Source: Thermoanaerobaculia bacterium (lineage in GTDB: Bacteria > Acidobacteriota > Thermoanaerobaculia > Multivoradales > J023). From it: 64,000 nt of DNA. A program made the position numbers and the translations under genes. The stretch is from assembly GCA_030431255.1 (NCBI GenBank), contig JAUIJL010000001.1:248001-312000 (forward strand), in the 5' to 3' direction. The first letter of the stretch is position 1. Every line of letters starts with the position of its first letter. Shown one piece after another: positions 1-8,900 of this stretch. Below the pieces are notes generated by a model. The model was given only the letters and a program-made list of their open reading frames with translations, made no database searches and had not been told where the DNA came from.

Positions 1-1
1 G

Positions 2-1576
2 CTGCTGGAATTCGGTAGCTCCGGCAGTGGGGCCGGTGAGCTGGACTCCAACGGCAACATTGCCCTCGACTCCTCGGGCAATATCTACGTGGCAGATACC
101 AACAACGATCGAGTTTCGAAATTCAACAGCAGCGGTGTCTTCGTCGGCTCCTGGGGCACCACCGGCAGCGGTGCCGGGCAATTCGACGGTCCCTTCGGCT
201 TGGCCATCGACAGCGCCGATCAGGTTTATGTGTCCGACGACAACGAGCGGATCCAAAAATTCACCAGCGCCGGCGTGTTCATCGACCAATGGGGCTCGGC
301 GGGCAGCGGTGACGACGAATTCAACAACCCTTCGGGTCTGGCTTTCGACGATTCGGATCGACTCTATGTGGGTGACGCCGGCAACAACCGAATCAAGCGC
401 TACAGCTCCACAGGCACTTTCCAAACCGCTTGGCCGACGGGAGCTTCTCTGCCTTTCGACGTGGATGTGGACAGCAGCGGCAATGTATTCGTCGCCACCT
501 TCTTCGACATCATCCGGAAATTCAATAGCGGCGGCTCGTTGCAGACCCAATGGGGCTCGGAAGGCTCCGGCGAAGGTGAGCTGAACAATCCTCAGGGCAT
601 TGTGATCGACGCCTCGGGCAATGTTTACGTGGCGGATTCCCACAACAACCGCATTCAAAAATTCGACAATAACGGCATGTTTCTCTCCAAATGGGGTGAC
701 GCCGGCGGCGAGTTCAATATGGCCTCGGGAATGGCGATCGACGATGACGGCAACCTGTGGCTGACGGATTTTTGGCACGACAGGATGCAGAAGCTCGATC
801 CCGACGGCGGCTTCCTGGACGGCTTCGGCGGTGTGGGTGAAGGCAATGGTGAATTCAATCGACCCACGGAGGTCGAGCTTGACGGCGCCGGCAATCTCAT
901 CGTGATCGATCGCAATAACGACCGGATCCAGACATTCACCGCGGCCGGCGCGTTTCTCGACGTTTTTGATTTCCCAAGCATTTCTTTGGGTGAAGGATTC
1001 GGCGTGGACGGCGCGGGCAATATCTACGTGCCCACTTTCACCGACAGCACGGTCAAAAAATACGATAGCGACGGCAACTTCCTCTTTGAGCTCGGCGGAT
1101 TCGGCAGCGCGGACGGTGAATTTTCCGGACCTCGTGACGTGGCCATCGGCGCCGACGGCAGCATCTATGTCACGGACTCGGGCAATGATCGCATCCAGAA
1201 ATTCGACAGCTCGGGTAATTTCCTGGCCAAGTGGGGCTTCGAGGGCACGGGCGACGGTCAGCTGAACGCACCCTGGGATATCGCCATCGACGGCAACGGC
1301 AATCTCTACGTGACCGAGCTCAGCAACCACCGGGTGCAGAAATTCACCTCCAACGGCGGCTGGATCGCCACCTTCGGCTCCGAAGGCACCGCCGACGGGC
1401 AATTCGAGCAGGCGGACGCTATCGCCGTTCAAGGCCCTTTGGAAGACGGCACCACCACCGTTTTCGTCTCGGATCGCAGCGGCCGCGTGCAGCGCTTCAC
1501 CGACCTCAACGACTTCATTTTCGTGGATGGTTTCGAGAGCGGGGACCTGTCCGTTTGGAGCTCAGCATCGCCGTAG
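2..1576 (+). CDS. NHL-repeat beta-propeller protein, 5' partial
   Basis: The frame is open from base 2, so the N-terminus and any signal peptide lie outside the window. The visible 524 residues are a chain of about nine or ten NHL-type units of 40-50 residues, each of the form GxFNxPxGxAxDxxGNxYVxDxxNxRIQKF; six such units make a beta-propeller. The last residues form a tail with the core DGFESGD followed by SVWSS, which recurs at the end of the protein at 23249-24586. NHL propellers bind proteins, ligands or glycans; no enzyme motif is visible, so only an extracellular or cell-surface binding role can be proposed. The repeat family is clear; the biological role is not. Confidence 0.9.
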   Translation: MLEFGSSGSGAGELDSNGNIALDSSGNIYVADTNNDRVSKFNSSGVFVGSWGTTGSGAGQFDGPFGLAIDSADQVYVSDDNERIQKFTSAGVFIDQWGSAGSGDDEFNNPSGLAFDDSDRLYVGDAGNNRIKRYSSTGTFQTAWPTGASLPFDVDVDSSGNVFVATFFDIIRKFNSGGSLQTQWGSEGSGEGELNNPQGIVIDASGNVYVADSHNNRIQKFDNNGMFLSKWGDAGGEFNMASGMAIDDDGNLWLTDFWHDRMQKLDPDGGFLDGFGGVGEGNGEFNRPTEVELDGAGNLIVIDRNNDRIQTFTAAGAFLDVFDFPSISLGEGFGVDGAGNIYVPTFTDSTVKKYDSDGNFLFELGGFGSADGEFSGPRDVAIGADGSIYVTDSGNDRIQKFDSSGNFLAKWGFEGTGDGQLNAPWDIAIDGNGNLYVTELSNHRVQKFTSNGGWIATFGSEGTADGQFEQADAIAVQGPLEDGTTTVFVSDRSGRVQRFTDLNDFIFVDGFESGDLSVWSSASP

Positions 1577-1741
1577 CGCTTGTCGTCTCGAGCTGCTCAC
1601 TTCAGCGCCGGCTCCGGTGAGCTTGGAACCATTGGACTTTGGAAGTAGACATTCTAAGATCAGCCCGTTGATTCCGGGAGCTTCTCGGCCGGGAAAATCC
1701 CCGTGGCCGATTCACTGGCTGAACGCTGATTGAGGATGTTT

Positions 1742-2344
1742 ATGAGTGATCGGACGGTACCTAGGCCCCCTGCGAATTCCAGGATTCGCCCGGGGCTTCG
1801 CGGTCTTCTCTCAACCTATTTCTTGGTGCTTTGCCTGGCGGGGGCCCACACGGGCGGCGCCGTCGAAGCGGAAGAGATCGGAGTCGAGGAGATGACGAGC
1901 CTCTACACCGAGCTGGCCGCGCCGCCGTGTGAGACCCTGCCGGAGACGGAAAACGGCGGCGCCGGTTTGAAATGCGAGGGGCCGTCGGGCTTTCAGCTCT
2001 TGGCCCACGACGAGGACGCGCGGGTGTCGATGTCGGTGGTCGATCATCTCGGCGAGGTCTATCCGTTGGACTTTTGGAATGTGGTGACCCGCGGATTCTC
2101 GTCGTTGGGGCCGCGGGTCGAGTGGCGTCTGCAGGGCGGTCGTCCGATGGCTCTGATCGTCAGGGTGGAGGCCTTCGAGGATCCGGAGCGGCCGGATCGC
2201 ACGGTGTCTTATTTGGTGGTGGCTAAGGTCGCGGATCGAAAAATGTGCGTGACCGACCGCATCCCGCCTTCGAACAACCAAAATCTGATCGCCCGCGAAG
2301 CCGCGGACAGCTCCACGGATCGGCCTTGTTTGAAGGCCCGATAA
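1742..2344 (+). CDS. Small exported protein of unknown function
   Basis: A 200-residue protein. The frame is open from a TTG at 1730 and has ATGs at 1736 and 1742; the ATG at 1742 is preferred because a GAGG sits six bases upstream. Residues about 20-45 form a hydrophobic segment with small residues typical of a Sec signal peptide. The mature part has four cysteines (PPCE, LKCE, KMCV, RPCL), consistent with two disulfides in the periplasm, and contains the phrase LIVRVEAFEDPE. No known domain is recognised. It lies 18 bases upstream of the TerC-family gene on the same strand, so the two may be co-transcribed. Confidence 0.6.
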   Translation: MSDRTVPRPPANSRIRPGLRGLLSTYFLVLCLAGAHTGGAVEAEEIGVEEMTSLYTELAAPPCETLPETENGGAGLKCEGPSGFQLLAHDEDARVSMSVVDHLGEVYPLDFWNVVTRGFSSLGPRVEWRLQGGRPMALIVRVEAFEDPERPDRTVSYLVVAKVADRKMCVTDRIPPSNNQNLIAREAADSSTDRPCLKAR

Positions 2345-2362
2345 CCTCGCCGAGATCCGACC

Positions 2363-3097
2363 ATGAGCCTAATCGAAATCTTCTCCAGTCCCGAAGCTTG
2401 GATCAGCTTGATGACCCTGGCCGCGCTCGAAATCGTGCTCGGCATCGACAACGTGGTCTTCATTTCCATCGTGTCCGGCAAGCTGCCGGTGGAGCAGCGT
2501 CCCTTTGCGCGCAAGGTCGGCCTGGGTCTGGCTTTGATCACCCGCATCTTGTTGTTGATGTCCTTGAGCTGGGTGATGGGTCTCACGGAGCCTCTGTTTT
2601 CCGCGCTCGGTCGGCCCGTGTCCGGGCGGGACCTCATCCTGATCCTGGGTGGCCTCTTCTTGATCGGCAAGGCGACGATAGAGATCTACGACAACGTGGA
2701 AGGGGTCCACGGGAGTGGCGGCGATTCCGCCAAGGCGGGGGCGACCATGATGTCGGTTTTGATCCAAATCATGCTGCTCGACGTGGTCTTCTCGCTGGAC
2801 TCGGTGATCACCGCCATCGGCATGGTCGATGAGCTGGCGATCATGGTGATCGCCGTGGTGTTGGCGATGGTGGTGATGATTATCTTCGCCAATCCCATCG
2901 GGGATTTTGTCGAGAAGCACCCCTCGATCAAGATACTCGCCCTGGCGTTTTTGATCTTGATCGGTGTCATGCTCACCGCCGAAGGCACGGGTCGGCACGT
3001 GGAAAAGGGTTATATCTACTTCGCCATGGCCTTCGCATTGGGGATCGAGCTGCTCAACATGCGTTTCCGCTCGAAGCACCGTCAAGCGCCGGCTTGA
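2363..3097 (+). CDS. TerC-family integral membrane protein
   Basis: A 244-residue membrane protein with seven predicted helices. The diagnostic TerC motifs are present: ALEIVLGIDNVVFISIV in the first helix and LLDVVFSLDSVITAIGM near residue 145, each carrying the conserved acidic residue within a helix. Length and arrangement match the short YgdQ-like TerC proteins without CBS or CorC domains. Members of this family have been linked to tellurite resistance and to manganese or other metal efflux and metalation of exported proteins. The C-terminus ends in a short basic cytoplasmic tail. Family assignment is firm; the ion is unknown. Confidence 0.9.
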   Translation: MSLIEIFSSPEAWISLMTLAALEIVLGIDNVVFISIVSGKLPVEQRPFARKVGLGLALITRILLLMSLSWVMGLTEPLFSALGRPVSGRDLILILGGLFLIGKATIEIYDNVEGVHGSGGDSAKAGATMMSVLIQIMLLDVVFSLDSVITAIGMVDELAIMVIAVVLAMVVMIIFANPIGDFVEKHPSIKILALAFLILIGVMLTAEGTGRHVEKGYIYFAMAFALGIELLNMRFRSKHRQAPA

Positions 3098-3108
3098 TGA
3101 GCCCGAAC

Positions 3109-3189
3109 GTAGGGGAGGGCCTTGTGCCCTCCCGCCTTGTCGAATAGCGCATCGGGCGGGGGCAAGCCCCGGGCATGCGCCACCCCTAC
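3109..3189. repeat. REP-like inverted repeat bounded by GTAGGGG/CCCCTAC
   Basis: The 81-base block starts GTAGGGGAGGGC and ends GCCACCCCTAC, so its ends are inverted copies of each other, and it contains inner pairs such as GGGAGGGC/GCCCTCCC and GGGGC/GCCCC. It lies 12 bases after the TerC stop codon, between convergent genes. Dispersed elements with GTAGGGG ends are common in large bacterial genomes. It could be a non-autonomous REP-type element or serve as a transcription terminator; no encoded protein is seen in 3098-3385. Confidence 0.55.
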
Positions 3190-3385
3190 ATCGGATGCCT
3201 CTGGTCTAGCCCGCAACTTTCACCAGCCTTCTGCTGCGACACCGTATCCACCTGCATCTACGGCGTCAGAAGCCGATTCCGCTCCTCAACATACTGCAAG
3301 TATGTCTGCGTCGCAGAATGCGTCTTCTTCCTTGTATCTACAGGCGTCTCCGGCGTCTCGCGACGAAGTTGGTGAAATTTCCGGG

Positions 3386-4756
3386 CTAGAAGAAACGCAG
3401 GTCTCGCGGGTCCCTGCCGTGCAGGATCTCCGTGGCTTCGATCGAGAGGAAGAGCCCGCCCGCCACCAGGATGGTCCATCCTCGGGCACGGGCTTCGTCG
3501 AGGGCCAGCTCCATGGCCTGCTCAAGGGTGTCGGCTCGCCAGGTCGGTAGCTCCGGCCGGGCATTGCCGACGATGCTCTCGATCCGCTCCACCGGGCTGC
3601 CCATGTGCTGGGCGCGGGTGCAGATCACTCCGGACGCGCATCGGAGCAAGATGGGCACGAGCTCTTCGGCGTTTTTGTCGCTGGACACGCCGGTGACCAC
3701 TAGAACCGGCGCGCCCACCCAGCGGCTCACGGCTTCCACCAACGCCTCGGCGGTTTGCGGGGTGTGGCCCACGTCCACGTAGACCTCCGGGTTGTCGTGC
3801 ACTTTCTCGAAGCGACCGGCCAGGCAGGCCTTCTCGAGCCCTGACCTCAGAGCAGTGTCGATCTGCGGGCGGGACATCTCCGGCAGATGACGCTCGATCC
3901 AGGCCTCGGCCAGCACCATGGCCAGGGCCGCGTTCCATCCCTGGAACGCCCCAGCGAGGCCGATGCGCAAATCCTCGAAGCGGCGATCCCCGATCTTGAG
4001 ATCGACGGTCTGGCCCCATGGAGCGGGCTCGACCCGCAGCAGTCGGCAGAGCTCGTCGATGGCGACCAGGTCCACCCGGCGGACCTCGAGATAACCCCGC
4101 AGCCGCCTCAAGGCCTCCGGATCCAGATTCGCTCCCGCCACCAGGGTGCCACCGTCGGGGCAGAGATCGGCCTTGTCGAAAGCGATCAAGTCGAGACGGT
4201 CCCCCAGCAAGGCGGTGTGCTCCAGGTCGAGGGACGTGAGACCCACCAGGCGTCCCGGAATCGCGCGGGTCGAGTCGTACCGACCGCCAATGCCCGCCTC
4301 CGAGATCACCACCCGCACGTTTCGGTCGGAGAAGTGATTCGCAGCCATGGCGGTAAAGATTTCGAAGGCGCCGAAACGGTCGTCGGGAAATGAATCGCCG
4401 TAACGTCGGACGGCCTCTTGGACCCGGTGCCAGGCACTTCGCAGGGGCGCGGACGGAATGGGTCGACCGTCGACCACGATCCGTTCGCCGAAGTGACGCA
4501 AATGGGGTGAGGTATAGAGCCCGTAACTGACCGGCAGGTGATCGAAGATCGAGGCCAGCATGGCGCACACCGAGCCCTTGCCGTTGGAGCCGGTGATCTT
4601 GATCGCGTCCAGACCCGAAAGCCAAGCCGGGTCGGTGAGCTGCTCGACGAGCCGGGCCATGCGATGCAGGCCCACGCCGCTGCCGTACTTTTCAAGGCCC
4701 GCGAGCAGCTCCATGGGATCGAAGGAGCTAACGCGTTCTTTATCGGAGTCGGCCAA
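3386..4756 (-). CDS. folC: Bifunctional folylpolyglutamate/dihydrofolate synthase
   Basis: A 456-residue protein of the Mur ligase superfamily, the usual length for FolC. It adds glutamate to dihydropteroate and to folates in the cytoplasm using ATP. The P-loop ITGSNGKGS lies at residues 54-62, the SPHLRHFGERI folate motif follows at about 83-93, SEAGIGGRYDST at about 152-163 matches the family EVGLGGRLDATN block, and the DLEHTALLG histidine is at 180. The C-terminal domain has the VTGVSSDKN segment. The start is TTG at 4756, chosen because AGAGGA lies six bases upstream; the next in-frame ATG is at residue 15. It is transcribed alone and convergent with TerC. Confidence 0.93.
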   Translation of the reverse strand: MADSDKERVSSFDPMELLAGLEKYGSGVGLHRMARLVEQLTDPAWLSGLDAIKITGSNGKGSVCAMLASIFDHLPVSYGLYTSPHLRHFGERIVVDGRPIPSAPLRSAWHRVQEAVRRYGDSFPDDRFGAFEIFTAMAANHFSDRNVRVVISEAGIGGRYDSTRAIPGRLVGLTSLDLEHTALLGDRLDLIAFDKADLCPDGGTLVAGANLDPEALRRLRGYLEVRRVDLVAIDELCRLLRVEPAPWGQTVDLKIGDRRFEDLRIGLAGAFQGWNAALAMVLAEAWIERHLPEMSRPQIDTALRSGLEKACLAGRFEKVHDNPEVYVDVGHTPQTAEALVEAVSRWVGAPVLVVTGVSSDKNAEELVPILLRCASGVICTRAQHMGSPVERIESIVGNARPELPTWRADTLEQAMELALDEARARGWTILVAGGLFLSIEATEILHGRDPRDLRFF

Positions 4757-4966
4757 ACGAATTCCTCTCGGATTTGGGTCACGTTGTTGCGGGTAGGCGG
4801 CCCTACGAGGTGGCGCTCGGGTCGTGGGCCTTTCTTGTCAAGAGCCTAGTCGATCTGCAAGGATTCTGTCGAAGATCCAACCGTGCCTCCATGCTGCTCG
4901 CTTCTTTCGGCGTGGACCTTTGAAGACACCTCTGGACGCTCTCAGCAAGATGAAAGGACGCAGCTC

Positions 4967-5977
4967 ATGTCAGCTCCATCTCTCATGAACATGACCGGCT
5001 CGGCCATCGGAATTCTTTTCACGATAGTGTTGCTGGCTGCGCTTGTGCAGGGTCCTGCGCAGGCGGCGGGGTCGTCGGACCGTTCCGGCGGCAAGCTGGG
5101 CCAGTGGATGGCGGCGAAAAATCATCCCGAGACGGCCGCGGCTTCGGCGTTGGCGAGCATCGATGCAAAAGCAGTGGATCGTGAGCTCGATGCGCTGATC
5201 ACAGATCCGAGCAAGAAACCCCAACTGAGCTCGGGTTACCGATTGAAGACCCTGCCGTCCGAAGGTTTCGTGATTTACGAAGATCCGTCCGATCATCATC
5301 CGAGCCTGATCTTGAATCAGAAACCCCGCTACGATCTGATCCTTCAGGTGCCCCACAGCGGCCTCGAAACCGGCACCGTTGCGCAGGCGGCGTTCTTAAT
5401 GCGAGAGCTTGGTGCGCGGGCAATTTTGCTTTCCGGGATGCATCGATGCGCGGCGTCGACTTTCTCGGATTGCGACGGCAAGACCTCGGTCTGCGGTCAG
5501 TCGGAGCCTTATCGGACTTCCGACGCCGCCCATTCTGCGGATGGCCTATTCCAGAAGATGCACGAACGATTGACGGACGCCTGGCCCAAGAGCTTGGTGG
5601 TGCAGCTGCATGAGATGCGTCCTTCCGAGAAAGGTCCGTTGGTGATCCTGTCTTCGACCGCCAAAATCCATGGGGACGATGGCCCGGTGAGCGGCTTGAA
5701 AGCGGCCTTGCGCAAGCATCTCAAAGATAAAGCCTCGGTGCTCAGCTGCCATGACGAAGAAGATTTGAAAAAGGGTTTTCGGCTGTTGTGCGGCTTCACC
5801 AACGTTCAGGGCCGGGAAATCCACGGCTCGCCGGATCCGTGCGACGGCAACGCAACCCGCTCCAGCGAGCGATTCCTGCATGTGGAGCAGGACTACGAAA
5901 TCACCTCGGAGCCGTGGTACCTCGATGGTTTTGCCGCGGCCCTCGAGGAGCTGGCGGAGGCGAGCCGGCGTCTCTGA
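4967..5977 (+). CDS. Exported protein resembling a zinc amidohydrolase
   Basis: A 336-residue protein. The frame is open from a GTG at 4883, but the ATG at 4967 is preferred because an AAAGGA lies just upstream and it puts a good signal peptide (hydrophobic residues 13-28, cleavage near AQAA) at the N-terminus. The core contains VPHSGLETGT (H130, E134), a conserved-looking cysteine cluster, VVQLHEM (H215) and HVEQDYE (E308). This H/E...H...E arrangement resembles zinc hydrolases of the N-formylglutamate amidohydrolase, PghP or carboxypeptidase-like groups, but I cannot place it in any one family. If active it would act in the periplasm. Function is inference only. Confidence 0.55.
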   Translation: MSAPSLMNMTGSAIGILFTIVLLAALVQGPAQAAGSSDRSGGKLGQWMAAKNHPETAAASALASIDAKAVDRELDALITDPSKKPQLSSGYRLKTLPSEGFVIYEDPSDHHPSLILNQKPRYDLILQVPHSGLETGTVAQAAFLMRELGARAILLSGMHRCAASTFSDCDGKTSVCGQSEPYRTSDAAHSADGLFQKMHERLTDAWPKSLVVQLHEMRPSEKGPLVILSSTAKIHGDDGPVSGLKAALRKHLKDKASVLSCHDEEDLKKGFRLLCGFTNVQGREIHGSPDPCDGNATRSSERFLHVEQDYEITSEPWYLDGFAAALEELAEASRRL

Positions 5978-5986
5978 TCGCCGCTG

Positions 5987-8900
5987 CTAAACCGCTCTCG
6001 TGCCGAGCAAGCCCCGAAGACGTTCCAGCTCGAGACGTCCCCGCAGGTATCCGGTTTTTTCGATGAGGCGCTCGGCCTGGTGGAGGTGCTCGGTCGCCTC
6101 GGCCCCACGACCTTCTCGGATCAAGAGCTCTGCGCTGACGAAGTGAATGTGGGCTCGATTGAGGACCATTTCCCCTCGGGTGCTGATCTCGTCGGCTTCT
6201 TGGAGATCGAGCCAGGCGCCGTCCACATCGTTCATCATGCCTTTGAGCACCGCTCGTTCCATCAGTGGGTAGGGCAGGGTGTCGTCCCGTCCGGTCAACC
6301 GAAGGCTGTCGACCGCCTGGTCGAATAGCTCGAGGGCGCGCCGGTGGTCGACGGTTTGCCCTTGCTTGGCCCGGGCGGTGAGCAACAAAGCTTGGTAGTG
6401 CTGGAAACGGGCGACGAGGCTGGGCTTGCCGCTTTTTTTCGAAGCTCGAAACATTCGGTCCAAGCGTTCCTGGGCTTCGTCGAAGCGTTGCAGGTCGATC
6501 AAAAGGCTGACGAATTTGATGCCGTTTAGGCCGTCGAGAAATTTTTGGTTGCGGTGTTTTCGCTGGAGCCGCTCGGACTCGTTGAATGCGGCCAGGGCTC
6601 CGTCGACGTCCCAGCCCAGGTGCAGGGCATTGCCGAGGGTGGTGCGCCGGCTGATCTGATGGTCTCTGCGATCTGTCTTGTCGGCGGCTTCGAGGCTCAA
6701 ACGCGCGAATTTCACCACATTGGGAATGTCTCCCAGCTTGAGGTAAAACTCTTTGAGATTGGCCGCGTTTTTGGCCGCTCCCAGCCAATCTTCCCGTTCT
6801 AAATGGCGATCCACCGCCTCTTGGGAGGGCGCGATGGACTCGCGAATATGGCCGAGGGCGGAAAGGCACAGGCTGGCTCGGTTGAGGACCAGCATTTGTT
6901 GGGACGAGCTGAGCTCGGGCACGGGTCGATCCCAGCGTCGCTCGAAAAAACCCGAGAGGGCGGCGAGGTTGGCTCCGAAGGCGCCGATGACTTTCGTGCT
7001 GTAGCTCTGGTTGTGGTTGATGCGATCGAGGAAGATATCGTCGAGGGCTCGGCGGTAGAGCCCGGCTTCACAACCGTGCATGACGGCGGCGAAAAGGGGC
7101 TCCAGCTGCGGCAGGCTCTCCGGCCGGTGCTCGGTCGGCCGGCTGCGATAGTAGTCGAAGAGCTTGTGATGGGCGGCGGTCCAGATCTCCGGCCGGCTGC
7201 TCTTGAAGGCGTCGGAGAAATATTCACGGATCAACGGGTGACAGTCCAAGCTGTCGGGCTCGAAATCGTCGGCCTGGGCTAGGAGGCTGAGCCTCCTCAA
7301 GTTGCGGACCGCGTATTTCCAGCCGGCCTCCGAGACTTCCGAATCCACCTCGAGCTTTTGGAAGATCTCCTCCAAGTGAAGGGCCTCGAGGGCCTCGGCC
7401 GGTGCCGGGCGATCAAAAAGCCCCATCAAATAAAGGATGCCGAGCTCCTTTTTGTCTTGGAGCCAATCTCGGTAGGCCGCGATCACTCGGCGAGCATGGC
7501 CGCCGAGGTCTTGCTCTTCCATCAAGCCGGGGATCAGCTCCACCTTGCGCACATCGCCGCCGTAGACCACGTCGAGATAGCGACCGAGCAAAGTCAACGC
7601 CAGGGCGTGGCCGCCGAGATCCCGAGCGACCTCAAGGATCTTGTGCTGCTCGCCCGGTTTGGCCCACACCCCCAGATGGCTCAGCAACCGGGCACCGGCG
7701 TCGGGGCTGAGATGGCTGAGCTGCACGGTTTTCAGGGTGTGCCCGTCCTGCATGTCGAGGTCGGTGAGATCCACCCGCGAGGTCACCACGCAGAGGAAGC
7801 GAGGTCCCAGACGCGCCGCCTGTTTGAAGAAGGCGACCATGGATTTGTCGCGCAATTTTCCGTGAAGCTCCCCTTGGGGATATTGCAGCGGCTCCAGTCC
7901 GTCGAGCACCATCAGGGTCGGTGAGTCCGTGGCGATGTCAGCCAAGCGAGTGCCGCGGTCCCATGGAGGAAGCCGGAAGTCGCTTTCAGCGGCGCCGAGC
8001 CGCCTCAGGGCGTGGTCGAGGAAATCGTCGGCGGTGGCCCGTCCGTCAGATGAGGTGCCCTGGCGATAGAAGGACCATCCGTAGACCCTGAGGGCGCCAC
8101 GGAAGTCGTCGGCCTCCATCTGTTGGAGCCAGCGATTGACCAATGAGGTCTTGCCCACACCGCCCCAAGCGATCAACGACAGGATGCGGGTGTTGGAGTC
8201 GTCCCAGGCCTCGTCGAGGGCCCGGAGCTCCTCCTCACGACCGAAAAGCTGCTGGCCGGTGGACGGCAGGCGGGCGATGTGAACGGCTCTCTCGGCTCGC
8301 CGGGTCCGATCGGAAGGGTCGCGGGCAAAAATGGAGCCGTGGTCGACGCTCAAATAAACCACCGGCGTCGACCATTCAAAGCTGCCCCAGTCTCGATCCA
8401 CGCCGTAGATGGACTTGCGCCCTTCGGCCACTGCCACCTCTACAGGCTCTCGGCGGGCCAAGGAAGGGTAAAACCCGCGACTGAAGGCGCCGGCGGCGTC
8501 GGTGGAAATTGGGAATTGCATGGCTACCACCGCTGGTAGCTCGGCCCGCAGCACTAGGGACGAGGCGACGCCCGAAAATGGGCTCAAACCCTTGCGTCGC
8601 GGAGCTTCGGCGCCCCGGCAAGCACTCAGCACTACCAACCGAAGCTGCTTGTGGCCACGGACCAGGACCGCTAGGTCTTTGCCGGTGATCGTTGCTTTTG
8701 AGCCTTCGCCGAGCAGAAAAATAGAGCCTTCGCCGGAGGTGGCGTCGAAGGTGCCGTGACCCATGACATGCAGCACATGGGGGCGCTGGTGTTGCAGCAG
8801 GCGGTGCAGCTCGTCGTAGGAGCCGACCCGAGCAAAGCTGGGCAGGATCTCCGGGTCGGAGCTTAAGGCGGTCCGGATCTCACGGATTTCCCGCTCCGCG

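Noticed and set aside
2369-3085. Minus-strand 238-codon frame rich in His, Asp and Gln opposite terC
   Set aside because: It mirrors the membrane-protein codons of the TerC gene; the composition is that of an antisense reading and it has no known motif.
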